Origin: Agromyces cerinus subsp. cerinus
Lineage (GTDB): Bacteria > Actinomycetota > Actinomycetes > Actinomycetales > Microbacteriaceae
Length of the DNA stretch: 64,000 nt
Direction: 5' to 3'
Assembly (NCBI RefSeq): GCF_900142065.1
Contig: NZ_FSRJ01000001.1
Span: forward strand, 434,001-498,000
This document shows, piece by piece, positions 8,455-16,314 of this stretch. The notes beneath the pieces are model-generated. The model saw nothing but the letters and a program-made list of their open reading frames with translations, had not been told where the DNA came from and did not search any database. The stretch's first letter is position 1. Every line of letters starts with the position of its first letter. The translations under genes and the position numbers were made by a program.

Positions 8455-9924
8455 ATGACCGTCGCAACCGACACCCTGCAGGCCGTCGAGGCCGTCTTCG
8501 CCGAGCGCATCGAGGCCGCAACGGCACTGGGCGGGAGCTGGGCCCTGTTCGATCGCGACGGCGTCGTCGCGAGCGGCGGTGCCGGCATCGCGTCGCTGGA
8601 CCCTGCGCGCCCTGCACCCGGCCCCGACACGCTGTTCCGCATCGCGAGCTGCACGAAGAGCTTCACCGCGGCGGCACTGCTCCTCCTGCGCGATCGCGGC
8701 CTGCTCGACCTCGACGCCACGGCGCGTTCGTTCGTGCCAGAGTTCGTGCCGGAGATTCCGGGCGACCTCGAGGTCGATCCGACCGTGCGCATGCTCATGA
8801 CCATGTCGGGCGGCCTGCCGACCGACGACCCGTGGGCTGATCGCGAGGAGTCGATGACGCGCGAGGAGTTCAGCGCCACGCTGGCCGCCGGCATCCGCTG
8901 CGCCTCGGTTCCAGGCACCGGGTTCGAGTACTCGAACCTGGGCTACGCCGTGCTCGGCCAGATCATCGAGCGGGTGTCGGGCGTCGCGTTCACCGACTTC
9001 GTGACGCACGAGTTCATCGAGCCGCTCGGCCTCGACATGCGCTTCGAGCTGTCCGCCGAGGAGGCGGTTCCGTACGCGACGGGTCACCGCCGGGTCGAGG
9101 GCAACGGATGGCTCGCGCTCCCGTTCACCGGCCCCGGGGTCTTCTCCGCGATCGGCGGACTCTTCGCCTCTGTGACGAGTCTCGCGGCCTGGGGGAGCTG
9201 GCTGGCCGAGGCGTCGACGGGCGCCGAGCGCGGGCCGCTCAGCGCGGCGAGCCGGCGGGAGATGCAGCAGCTCATGCGCGTCGCCCCGAAGCGTCACACC
9301 CCTCCGGCGCTGCCCGGAGCGCCGACGCCGCCGTCGCCGGTGGTGTACGGCTACGGGTTCGGCCTCTTCGTGGAGTTCGACGACCGGTTCGGCGCGATCG
9401 TCTCGCATTCGGGCGGATACCCGGGCTTCAGCGCGCACATGCGCTGGCACGCGGCATCCGGCCTGGGCGTCGTGGCATTCGAGAACGCGACGTACGCGCG
9501 GGTCTCCCAGGGGGCCGAGCTCGCGCTCGCGATCGTGCTCGACGCCGCCGACCGCGTAGCGCCCGTGTCGCCGTCACCGGCGCCATGGCCCGCGACGCTC
9601 GAGGCATCCGTCGCCCTCAGCGGGCTCGTGAACGACTGGTCGGATGTCGCGGCGTCGGCCGTGCTCGCGACGAACGTCGGCCTCGACGTGCCGTACGACG
9701 AGCGTCGGGCCACGATCGAGGCGGCATGGGCCGCCGTCGGCGGGCGCACGGCGGCCAGCCGGACGCCGGTCGACGCCGAGTGCGATTCGCCCGACCACCT
9801 CGTCTGGTTCCTCCCCGGCGCCACGGGCAGGCTTCGCGTCGAGGTGCGGATGACGCCGCTCGCCGAACCGCTCGCGCAGACGTTCCTCGTGAAGGTCGAG
9901 AGCCCCGAGCCATCCGTGGCCTGA
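8455..9924 (+). CDS. Serine hydrolase, class C beta-lactamase / DD-peptidase fold
   Basis: This 489-residue protein belongs to the beta-lactamase-related serine hydrolase family. The nucleophile motif is S65-C-T-K68 (IASCTKSF). The second motif is Y159-S-N161 (EYSNLGYAVLG). A HSGG motif (SHSGGYPGFS) fills the third position usually held by KTG or HxG. A C-terminal domain of about 120 residues follows the catalytic fold. No signal peptide is evident, so a cytoplasmic esterase or peptidase role is as likely as a wall enzyme. The ATG at 8455 has a strong GAGGGAG site 4 bases upstream. The substrate cannot be inferred. Confidence 0.85.
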   Translation: MTVATDTLQAVEAVFAERIEAATALGGSWALFDRDGVVASGGAGIASLDPARPAPGPDTLFRIASCTKSFTAAALLLLRDRGLLDLDATARSFVPEFVPEIPGDLEVDPTVRMLMTMSGGLPTDDPWADREESMTREEFSATLAAGIRCASVPGTGFEYSNLGYAVLGQIIERVSGVAFTDFVTHEFIEPLGLDMRFELSAEEAVPYATGHRRVEGNGWLALPFTGPGVFSAIGGLFASVTSLAAWGSWLAEASTGAERGPLSAASRREMQQLMRVAPKRHTPPALPGAPTPPSPVVYGYGFGLFVEFDDRFGAIVSHSGGYPGFSAHMRWHAASGLGVVAFENATYARVSQGAELALAIVLDAADRVAPVSPSPAPWPATLEASVALSGLVNDWSDVAASAVLATNVGLDVPYDERRATIEAAWAAVGGRTAASRTPVDAECDSPDHLVWFLPGATGRLRVEVRMTPLAEPLAQTFLVKVESPEPSVA

Positions 9925-9939
9925 TCGGATCCCGCCGCG

Positions 9940-10575
9940 TCAGAAGTCGAGCGTGTCGCCCGGCTCGAGCGGCAGGTACTCGCCGCCGCCCTGTTCCGTC
10001 GCCCACGCGAGACGGGCGTTCGAGAGCGCCTTGCCCGCCCGGGAGAGCACCATCTCGTGGGTCGGGAACGCGCGTCGGGGCGCGACCTCGACGACGTAGT
10101 CCATGGCCTCGCTGATCTTCATCCAGGGCGCGCCAGCTGGCGCCGCGAGCACATCGACGGGCACGCCCGGCACCGTGAACGAGTCTCCGCCGTAGTAGAG
10201 CGCGTCGTTCACGAGCACGCCGAGGTTGTCGATCACGGGGATCGAGGGGTGGATCACGGCGTGCCGGCCGCCGAAGAACCGCAAGCGGAACGGGCCGACC
10301 TCGACGGCGTCGCCCGCCTCGACCGTCTCGACCGGGAAGCCGGTCGCGGCGGCGGCGACCCCGGCCGGCCCGAAGAAGCGCACATCGGGGTTCGCCTCGG
10401 CGATGCGGGTCAGCTGCTCGGGAGTCCAGTGATCGTCGTGCCGGTGCGTGATGACGACCGCCATGGCGCCCGCCGACTCGGTGATGGGCGTCGTGAACTT
10501 GCCGGGGTCGATGTAGAGCTTGTCGCCCGAGTCCTCGATGACGAGTGCAGCGTGTTCGAGCTTCGTGAGGCGCAT
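9940..10575 (-). CDS. Metallo-beta-lactamase-fold hydrolase
   Basis: The 211-residue protein has the zinc-binding HxHxDH signature of the metallo-beta-lactamase fold (ITHRHDDHWTPEQL). Conserved glycine and aspartate turns (IDPGKFTTPI) precede it. It most resembles small UPF0173 or UlaG-like hydrolases rather than true beta-lactamases. The ATG at 10575 begins MRLTKLEHAALVIEDSG, the normal family start. A TTG 12 codons upstream is a less likely alternative. It is divergent from the lipid kinase gene and convergent with the serine hydrolase gene, 15 bp apart. The substrate is unknown. Confidence 0.82.
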   Translation of the reverse strand: MRLTKLEHAALVIEDSGDKLYIDPGKFTTPITESAGAMAVVITHRHDDHWTPEQLTRIAEANPDVRFFGPAGVAAAATGFPVETVEAGDAVEVGPFRLRFFGGRHAVIHPSIPVIDNLGVLVNDALYYGGDSFTVPGVPVDVLAAPAGAPWMKISEAMDYVVEVAPRRAFPTHEMVLSRAGKALSNARLAWATEQGGGEYLPLEPGDTLDF

Positions 10576-10624
10576 GCTCCGAGCCAACACCTTGGCGTCG
10601 TCGCCGCGCAAGGCCGCGGCCTGT

Positions 10625-10630
10625 CAGAAT
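10625..10630 (+). promoter_or_regulatory. -10 hexamer CAGAAT of the lipid kinase gene (leaderless)
   Basis: CAGAAT ends 7 bases before the A of the ATG at 10637, which predicts a leaderless transcript. No Shine-Dalgarno sequence is present. Confidence 0.45.
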
Positions 10631-10636
10631 CGCACC

Positions 10637-11539
10637 ATGTCCAGCGCCCCACGGCGACTCCTCGTCGCGATCAACCCCGCAGCCTCGTTCGGGCGCAATC
10701 GTGCGGTCGGGCAGTCGGTGGCCGACCGGCTCGCGCACGAGGGGCACGAGGTCACGGTGCTCCGCGAGGACAACTTCGAACTCCTGCGGCGCGCGACCGA
10801 ATCGGCGTTCGCGCTCGGCACTGACGGGCTGGTCGTCGTCGGCGGCGACGGGATGGTCTCGCTCGGGGTGAACCTGCTCGCGGGCACCGGCGTGCCGCTC
10901 GGCATCGTCGCCGCGGGCACGGGCAACGACCTGGCGCGCGGCCTGGGCCTGCCCTTCGACGATCCGGCCGCGGCGATCGAGGCGCTCGTCGGGGCGCTCG
11001 GCCGGCCGCCGAAACTCATCGACGCGGGCCTCATCCGGCATGGCGAACTTCGCACCTGGTTCGCGTCCGTCGTGTCGACGGGCTTCGACGCCGTCGTCAA
11101 CGAACGCGCGAACGGCATGACCCGCCCCAAGGGTCCGAGCCGCTACACGCTCGCGATGGTGCGCGAGCTCGTCACCTTCCGCCCTCGCAGCTACGCGATC
11201 ACCATCGACGGCGTGCGGCGCGAGCAGCGGGCCATGCTCGTCTCGGTGGCCAATAACTCGTCGATCGGCGGCGGCATGCGCATCGTGCCGCACGCGGATC
11301 TCTCCGACGGGTCGCTCGACGTCTTCATCGTGCACCCCATCTCGAGAGCCCGGCTCGTCGCCGTCTTCCCCAAGGTGTTCGCGGGGCGTCACACCGACCA
11401 TCCCGCGGTGGAGTTCCTCACCGGTCGGGAGGTGCGCATCGAGGCCGACGACATCGTCGCCTACGCCGATGGCGAGCGCATCGGCCAGTTGCCGATCGAT
11501 GTCGAGATCGTCCCCGGCGCGCTCGCCGTGTTCGTCTGA
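10637..11539 (+). CDS. Diacylglycerol kinase-family lipid kinase
   Basis: This 300-residue protein has the diacylglycerol/sphingosine kinase catalytic domain: an N-terminal NPAASFGRN segment, the nucleotide-binding GGDGMVSL, and GTGNDLARGLG. A C-terminal beta-sandwich domain follows. It probably phosphorylates diacylglycerol or a related lipid at the inner membrane face and so feeds phosphatidic acid back into phospholipid synthesis. The exact lipid is not readable. The ATG at 10637 is chosen over upstream codons because it starts the family N-terminus and fits a leaderless promoter. A tRNA-Glu gene follows. Confidence 0.9.
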   Translation: MSSAPRRLLVAINPAASFGRNRAVGQSVADRLAHEGHEVTVLREDNFELLRRATESAFALGTDGLVVVGGDGMVSLGVNLLAGTGVPLGIVAAGTGNDLARGLGLPFDDPAAAIEALVGALGRPPKLIDAGLIRHGELRTWFASVVSTGFDAVVNERANGMTRPKGPSRYTLAMVRELVTFRPRSYAITIDGVRREQRAMLVSVANNSSIGGGMRIVPHADLSDGSLDVFIVHPISRARLVAVFPKVFAGRHTDHPAVEFLTGREVRIEADDIVAYADGERIGQLPIDVEIVPGALAVFV

Positions 11540-11652
11540 CTTCGACGCGAGCTGGTGCGCGCGATCGGGTGAGGGCGGGGGAACGGATGCTGCGGCGGCC
11601 TCGATTTTGCAGCGGCCCCGAAGCTGTGTCATACTCTTCAAGTTGTCGATTC

Positions 11653-11725
11653 GGCCCCATCGTTTAGCGGCCTAGGACACCGCCCTCTCACGGCGGCAGC
11701 GCGGGTTCAAATCCCGCTGGGGTCA
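11653..11725 (+). tRNA. tRNA-Glu (anticodon CTC)
   Basis: The acceptor stem pairs 11653-11659 with 11718-11724. The anticodon stem CCGCC/GGCGG encloses CTCTCAC, giving anticodon CTC, which reads GAG. The T-arm is GCGGGTTCAAATCCCGC. CCA is not encoded, as the gene is followed by CGT. Confidence 0.95.
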
Positions 11726-11753
11726 CGTATGTGACATGCGACAACACAAGTGG

Positions 11754-11782
11754 AAAAGCCCTCGCGTTTCGCGAGGGCTTTT
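11754..11782 (+). terminator. Rho-independent terminator after tRNA-Glu
   Basis: A perfect 13-bp stem (AAAAGCCCTCGCG with its complement) has a 3-base loop and ends in TTTT. It lies about 28 bases after the tRNA and could work in both directions. Confidence 0.9.
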
Positions 11783-11828
11783 CTGCGTTTCGGGGCACGA
11801 ACGGTCAGCGGCGCGCCCGGGGCGATGA

Positions 11829-11868
11829 ACGTCGGGGCGCGGCATCCGATGGATGCCGCGCCCGACGT
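11829..11868. terminator. Long hairpin at the 3' end of the YqhA-type gene
   Basis: ACGTCGGGG and the rest of an 18-bp arm pair with 11851-11868 around a GAT loop, with one bulged G. The arms contain GGCATCC and GGATGCC. It lies just past the stop codon of the leftward gene, as expected for a terminator, but has no clear T run. Confidence 0.6.
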
Positions 11869-11872
11869 CGTG

Positions 11873-12568
11873 TCAGTGGCGAGCGCCGGTCTCGACGGGC
11901 GCAGGTGCGTCCGGGCCGACCGAACCCGCCGGGGCGACGGGATAGGCGACGGGGATGCCGTCGTGCACCTCGTGCGGGGCGACCTTGTGGTACGACATGC
12001 GGTCGATGAGTGCGAGCGCGAGCGCCGACAGGATGAAGACGGAGTGGATGATGACCTGCCACATCACGCCCTCCCACGTGTAGTCCTGCCCGGTCTCGGT
12101 TCCCTTGGCGACGCCGTCGGTCATGTCGCCGACCTCGATGAAGGTCTTGAGCAGGTGGATCGACGAGATGCCGATGATGGCCATCGCGAGCTTGACCTTC
12201 AGCACGTTGGCGTTGACGTGGCTGAGCCACTCGGGCTGGTCGGGGTGGCCGTCGACGTTGATGCGCGAGACGAACGTCTCGTAGCCGCCGATGATGACCA
12301 TGATGAGCAGGTTCGCGATCATCACGACGTCGATGAGGCCGAGCACGGCGAGCATGATGTCCGCCTCGTCGATCTTCTCGGGATGTGCGATGACGCCCTC
12401 GGCGAGGTGCCAGAGTTCGACCATGAAGACGACGACGTAGATCGTCTGGGCGACGATGAGCCCGAGGTACAGCGGCGCCTGCAACCAGCGGCTCGCGAAG
12501 ATCGCGTAGCCGACGAGGGCGGAGCCCGGGGTCGGGCGGTACTGGCGGGCGGGGGGTGTCGAGCTCAC
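11873..12568 (-). CDS. YqhA/UPF0114 (TIGR00645) family membrane protein
   Basis: This 231-residue integral membrane protein matches the YqhA family: a first helix pair around SRWLQAPLYLGLIVAQ, the central DIMLAVLGLIDVVMIANLLIMV helix region, and the conserved KLAMAIIGISSIHLLKTFI segment. About four membrane helices are visible. The family has no established function. A Pro/Ala-rich C-terminal tail makes it longer than the usual 160-190 residues. The second of two close GTG codons (12568) is preferred, because AAGGAG lies 7 bases before it. The gene is divergent from the TerC gene and its riboswitch. Confidence 0.85.
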   Translation of the reverse strand: MSSTPPARQYRPTPGSALVGYAIFASRWLQAPLYLGLIVAQTIYVVVFMVELWHLAEGVIAHPEKIDEADIMLAVLGLIDVVMIANLLIMVIIGGYETFVSRINVDGHPDQPEWLSHVNANVLKVKLAMAIIGISSIHLLKTFIEVGDMTDGVAKGTETGQDYTWEGVMWQVIIHSVFILSALALALIDRMSYHKVAPHEVHDGIPVAYPVAPAGSVGPDAPAPVETGARH

Positions 12569-12668
12569 AGGCACTCTCCTTCTGGTGGGAGCACGAGTCT
12601 ACGGGCGCGGGGCGACCCGGAACCGTGAGCGTCGGCGGCCGAGCGGGTGCGCCGTTCGACTAGACTCG

Positions 12669-12790
12669 CGAGAGCGAAGGGGAGTATCCCGCGGGGCCAC
12701 GGCCTCGACCCACGATCGTCAGTACGAGCGCCGTCGCAGCCGCTCCGGGCGTGGGACCTGCGAATCTGCAGGGGGAGAGACTTTCGGATT
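12669..12790 (+). promoter_or_regulatory. yybP-ykoY (Mn2+-sensing) riboswitch
   Basis: The leader of the TerC gene shows the hallmarks of this class. GGGGAGTATCCC (from 12679) forms the first conserved loop. CGTCAGTACGAG (from 12717) matches the conserved CGTCA element. CTGCGAATCTGCAG is followed by GGGGAGAGACTTT. The closing stem P1 pairs CGAAGG (12675-12680) with CTTTCG (12781-12786). The family senses Mn2+ and often precedes TerC or P-type ATPase exporter genes. The 3' strand of P1 can instead pair with the ribosome-binding site, as described in the findings. Confidence 0.85.
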
Positions 12791-12823
12791 CCGTCGTCCC
12801 CGCAAACTCCGAAAGGCATCACG

Positions 12824-13861
12824 TTGCTCGAACTCCCCATCTGGTTCGAAGTCGGATCCCTCGTCGTCCTGACGTTGATCCTCATCGCCGACCTCCTGCT
12901 CGTCTTGAAGCGGCCGCACGTGCCGTCGATCAAGGAGTCGACCCTCTGGGTCGTCTTCTACGTCGTGCTCGCGCTGATCTTCGCCGGGCTCATGTACTTC
13001 TTCGCCGGCGGCGAGTTCGCCGGGCAGTTCCTCGCCGGCTGGCTGACGGAGTACAGCCTCTCGATCGACAACCTCTTCGTGTTCGTCATCATCATGGCGA
13101 AGTTCGCAGTGCCGAGAAAGCTGCAGCAGGAGGTGCTCATGGTGGGCATCATCATCGCGCTCGTGCTGCGCGGCATCTTCATCCTGCTCGGCGCCTCGCT
13201 CATCGAGAACTTCTCGTGGATCTTCTACATCTTCGGCGCCTGGCTCGTGTGGACCGCGATCCAGCAGGTGCGCGGCGACCACGACGAGGAGGAGAAGGAC
13301 ACCTTCATCGTGCGGATCCTCCGCCGCCGGGTCTCGATCACCGACGAGTACGACGGAGTGAAGCTCCGCACCGTCATCGACGGCAAGCGCTTCTTCACGC
13401 CGATGCTCATCGTCTTCATCGCGATCGGCACGACCGACCTGCTCTTCGCCCTCGACTCGATTCCGGCGATCTTCGGCATCACGCAGAGTCCGTTCATCGT
13501 GTTCACCGCGAACGTGTTCGCACTCATGGGCCTGCGCCAGCTGTACTTCCTGCTCGGCGGCCTCCTCGAGCGCCTCGAGTACCTCAAGTACGGCATCGCC
13601 TTCATCCTCGCGTTCATCGGCGTCAAGCTCGTGTTCCACGCCATGCACGTCAACGAGCTGCCCTTCATCAACGGCGGCGAGCCCATCGAGTGGGCGCCCG
13701 AGATCTCCACCTGGATGTCGCTCGGCGTGATCCTCGCGGCGATGGCCGTCGCCACGGTCGCGAGCCTCGTGAAGGCCCGTCACGATGCGAAGTCGCGGGG
13801 GCACAAGCTCATGGACGAGGTGCCGCACTTCACCGAGGACTCGCACACCGACGGTCGCTGA
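12824..13861 (+). CDS. TerC-family integral membrane protein (probable Mn2+ exporter)
   Basis: This 345-residue protein has the TerC/Alx family signatures: the EYSLSIDNLFVFVIIMAKF helix and the later ALDSIPAIFGITQ motif, whose acidic residues are thought to bind metal. About eight to nine membrane helices are visible. Family members linked to yybP-ykoY riboswitches are associated with Mn2+ efflux or metallation of exported proteins, so manganese is the likely substrate. The start is a TTG (LLELPIWFEVG) with GAAAGG 7 bases upstream; earlier in-frame codons fall inside the riboswitch. The C-terminus is cytoplasmic and charged. Confidence 0.92.
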   Translation: MLELPIWFEVGSLVVLTLILIADLLLVLKRPHVPSIKESTLWVVFYVVLALIFAGLMYFFAGGEFAGQFLAGWLTEYSLSIDNLFVFVIIMAKFAVPRKLQQEVLMVGIIIALVLRGIFILLGASLIENFSWIFYIFGAWLVWTAIQQVRGDHDEEEKDTFIVRILRRRVSITDEYDGVKLRTVIDGKRFFTPMLIVFIAIGTTDLLFALDSIPAIFGITQSPFIVFTANVFALMGLRQLYFLLGGLLERLEYLKYGIAFILAFIGVKLVFHAMHVNELPFINGGEPIEWAPEISTWMSLGVILAAMAVATVASLVKARHDAKSRGHKLMDEVPHFTEDSHTDGR

Positions 13862-13868
13862 GTCCCGG

Positions 13869-13896
13869 GCGCCACCGCCCGGCCGGGCGGTGGCGC
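13869..13896 (+). terminator. Perfect 28-bp palindrome after the TerC gene
   Basis: GCGCCACCGCCCGG is followed directly by its reverse complement, 8 bases past the TerC stop codon. It is very stable but lacks a T run immediately downstream. A terminator role is inferred from position. Confidence 0.6.
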
Positions 13897-13916
13897 GCGG
13901 GTGCACTCCATCTTTT

Positions 13917-13953
13917 GAAGTGGGACGATTGACTCGGACGGTCGTCCCACTTC
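13917..13953. promoter_or_regulatory. 12-bp perfect inverted repeat, operator of the MFS gene
   Basis: GAAGTGGGACGA (13917-13928) and TCGTCCCACTTC (13942-13953) are perfect inverted arms around a 13-base centre. The centre holds the -35 hexamer, and the right arm touches the -10. A repressor bound here would block the promoter. Confidence 0.7.
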
Positions 13954-13958
13954 ATACT
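13929..13958 (+). promoter_or_regulatory. Promoter of the MFS gene (TTGACT-18-CATACT, leaderless)
   Basis: TTGACT at 13929-13934 and CATACT at 13953-13958 are 18 bases apart. The ATG at 13966 begins 8 bases after the -10 end, so the mRNA should be leaderless. No ribosome-binding site is present. Confidence 0.7.
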
Positions 13959-13965
13959 TCGTTGC

Positions 13966-15225
13966 ATGGTCAACGTCGACCGGGCGAACGAGCCCGACCC
14001 CCTGAACGCGCCCGCCGAACCTGCCGGCCCCGTGCCGTCGCGGGTCTCGATCGGATGGCTCCTCCGCTTCGCACTCGCATGGTTCGGCCTCTGGCTCCTC
14101 GTCATGCTGCCCGGGCAGTTCATGATGGCCAAGCTCGCGGAGTTCGTCGCCCCTGAAGACAAGGTCGCGCTCACCGCGTTCCTCATCGGCGAGTCCTCCG
14201 TCGTGATCCTCGTCTCGGTGCCCGTGTTCGGCATCCTGAGCGACCGCACGCGCCTGCCCGGCTGGCGCCGCCGGGCCTGGATCCTCGGCGGATTCCTCCT
14301 CGGCGGCGTCTCGTTCGCGCTCGTGGGGATCCAGCGGGACCCGATCGCGATCGCCGTGCTCATCGCGTTGGTCGCGCTGGGATACGCGGCCGTGCTCGTG
14401 GCGCTCTCCGCCGTGATCGCCGACCAGGTGCCGCGCTTCCAGCGCGGTCGCGCCTCGGCGGCGATGGGCGTGCCGCAGGTGCTCGCCCTCGCGATCGGAA
14501 TGGTGATCGTCACGATGCTCGTGCCCGACGTCGGCGGCAGTTGGGCGATCATCGGCGTGCTCGCGCTCGCCTGCGCGGTGCCGTTCCTGCTCGGCTCGCG
14601 CGACCCCCTGCCGCCGGTGGATGCCGCGCCGAAGCGCTTCGCGGCCGCACTGCGGTTCCCGCCGCTCGGACCGAACCACGACTACTACTGGACCATGTCC
14701 TCGCGCGTGCTCGTGAACGCCGGCAACATGGTGGGCACGGCCTACCTGCTCTTCTTCCTCTCCGATGTGCTGAAGGTCGACGATCCCGACACCGGCATGC
14801 TCGTGCTGATCCTCGTCTACCTGGTCGCCTGCGGTCTCGCCGGGTGGCTCGGCGGCCTGCTCTCCGATCGACTCCGCGCCCGGCGCATCTTCGTGCTCGT
14901 CGCCGCGGCGTTGCAGGCGGCGGCGGCGCTGCTGCTCGCGATCGTGCCGACCTGGGATGCGTCGATCGTCGCCGCCGTGCTCCTCGGCCTCGGCTACGGC
15001 GTCTTCCTCTCCGTCGACCAGGCGCTCGTCACCGACGTGCTGCCGGACCGCACGAATCGGGCCCGCGACCTCGGCCTCATCAACGCGGCGCAGAACCTGC
15101 CGATCGCACCGCTCGTCGCCTGGCTCGTGCTGAGCTTCGCCGGTTATCGCGAGCTCTACGTCGTCGCCGCGGCGATCATGCTGCTCGGCGGCATCCTGAT
15201 CTACCGCGTGCGGAGCGTCCGATGA
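13966..15225 (+). CDS. Major facilitator superfamily transporter
   Basis: This 419-residue protein has twelve hydrophobic segments and the MFS loop motif between helices 2 and 3 (PVFGILSDRTRLPGWRRR). A corresponding GGLLSDRLRARR motif lies in the second half. The closest type by motif appears to be a GPH-like or drug/sugar transporter family; the substrate cannot be told. The start is fixed by a leaderless promoter embedded in an inverted repeat, so the gene is probably inducible. No regulator gene lies next to it, so the repressor would be encoded elsewhere. Confidence 0.88.
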   Translation: MVNVDRANEPDPLNAPAEPAGPVPSRVSIGWLLRFALAWFGLWLLVMLPGQFMMAKLAEFVAPEDKVALTAFLIGESSVVILVSVPVFGILSDRTRLPGWRRRAWILGGFLLGGVSFALVGIQRDPIAIAVLIALVALGYAAVLVALSAVIADQVPRFQRGRASAAMGVPQVLALAIGMVIVTMLVPDVGGSWAIIGVLALACAVPFLLGSRDPLPPVDAAPKRFAAALRFPPLGPNHDYYWTMSSRVLVNAGNMVGTAYLLFFLSDVLKVDDPDTGMLVLILVYLVACGLAGWLGGLLSDRLRARRIFVLVAAALQAAAALLLAIVPTWDASIVAAVLLGLGYGVFLSVDQALVTDVLPDRTNRARDLGLINAAQNLPIAPLVAWLVLSFAGYRELYVVAAAIMLLGGILIYRVRSVR

Positions 15226-15351
15226 AGCCTGCACCGCGGGTGGGGCCGCTCGAGCCCTTCGGCCACGCTCGACGGGGAAGTGCCGGCGCGGTCTGAGGCC
15301 GTCATGCGACCGCCGGTTCCACAGGCGTCATCGAGACGGCCGCGGACTTGC

Positions 15352-15357
15352 TAGCGT
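15352..15357 (+). promoter_or_regulatory. Candidate -10 hexamer for the PP2C-kinase-surface protein cluster
   Basis: TAGCGT is preceded by TG one base away (TGCTAGCGT, an extended -10 form). It lies in the 195-bp gap before the phosphatase gene and would give a leader of about 57 bases with GAGGAG before the GTG start. No clear -35 was found. Confidence 0.4.
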
Positions 15358-15420
15358 GGAGGCTCGGCGCCAGATGCATCGCTGCGGCTGCCGACCTTCC
15401 CGCTCGATCCGAGGAGAACC

Positions 15421-16314
15421 GTGTCAGGTGATGGCGAGGGCGTCGTCGCCCTGACCCGCGGGGCTGCGCTCATCGCGCACAGCGCGCGAACCGATGTCGG
15501 TCGTGTCCGCAGCGTCAACGAGGATTCCTTCCTCGCCGAGGCGCCGATCTATCTCGTGGCCGATGGCATGGGCGGGCACGCTCGCGGCGACGCGGCGAGC
15601 CGGGCCGTCATCGAGACGTTCTCCCGGCACCTGGAGTTCGGTGTGCCCTCGTCGCCCGAGCAGGTCCTCGACGCGATCCACAGCTCGAACGATGCCGTTC
15701 GCGCGCTGAGCGAAGCGGGCGAAGAGGGCACCGCGGTCGCGGGCACGACGCTGTCGGGCGTCGCCCTCGTCGATGCCGGCGACGGCGCCGGCTTCCACTG
15801 GATGGTCTTCAACATCGGCGATTCGCGGGTGTACGCCTGGGACGGCCGCACCCTCGACCAGTTGAGCGTCGACCACTCGGCGGTGCAGGAGCTCGTCGAC
15901 GCCGGACTGATCCAGCCCGAAGACGCCGAACGGCACCCCGAACGCAACGTCATCACGCGCGCGCTCGGCGCCGACGAGTTCGTCGACCCCGACGTCTGGC
16001 TGATCCCCGCCGCCGGGCGGCAGGTGTTCCTGGTCTGCAGCGACGGCCTCTCGAAGGAGGTCGACGATCGCACGATCGCGCACATCCTCGCGGGCGACGC
16101 GGGGCACGCGGCGGGGCTCGCCGGCGAGCTCGTCGACACCGCGCTGCAGCACGGCGGTCGCGACAACGTGACGGCGATCGTCGTCGAGTCCGTGCTCGGG
16201 GCCGACGACGACGATGACGAGACGACGCGCGATCGGCGCGGGAGGCTGTCGAGAGCGGTCGAAGAGACACGGCCGCGCACTGGGGGAGGCGGAGATGGCG
16301 ACGTACCGGCATGA
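15421..16314 (+). CDS. PP2C-family Ser/Thr protein phosphatase
   Basis: This 297-residue cytoplasmic phosphatase removes phosphate from Ser and Thr using two metal ions. The PP2C motifs are present in order: RVRSVNEDSF, VADGMGGHARGD, GTTLSGV, NIGDSRVY, VDHS, ITRALG, LVCSDGLSKEV and GRDNVTAIVV. No membrane segment follows the domain, unlike the PstP type. It is the first gene of the cluster, and its 3' end overlaps the FHA gene by 20 bp. It is the natural counterpart of the kinase two genes downstream. The GTG start has GAGGAGAACC just upstream. Confidence 0.95.
   Translation: MSGDGEGVVALTRGAALIAHSARTDVGRVRSVNEDSFLAEAPIYLVADGMGGHARGDAASRAVIETFSRHLEFGVPSSPEQVLDAIHSSNDAVRALSEAGEEGTAVAGTTLSGVALVDAGDGAGFHWMVFNIGDSRVYAWDGRTLDQLSVDHSAVQELVDAGLIQPEDAERHPERNVITRALGADEFVDPDVWLIPAAGRQVFLVCSDGLSKEVDDRTIAHILAGDAGHAAGLAGELVDTALQHGGRDNVTAIVVESVLGADDDDDETTRDRRGRLSRAVEETRPRTGGGGDGDVPA

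Noticed and set aside
3704..11782. Genomic island between tRNA-Gln and tRNA-Glu
   Set aside because: There is no integrase, no direct repeat of a tRNA 3' end, and base composition does not change. The genes between are ordinary chromosomal types.
15222..15296. 24-codon ORF overlapping the MFS stop codon
   Set aside because: The ATGA overlap is suggestive, but the peptide has no recognisable feature and no following gene in frame. Chance is likely in this composition.
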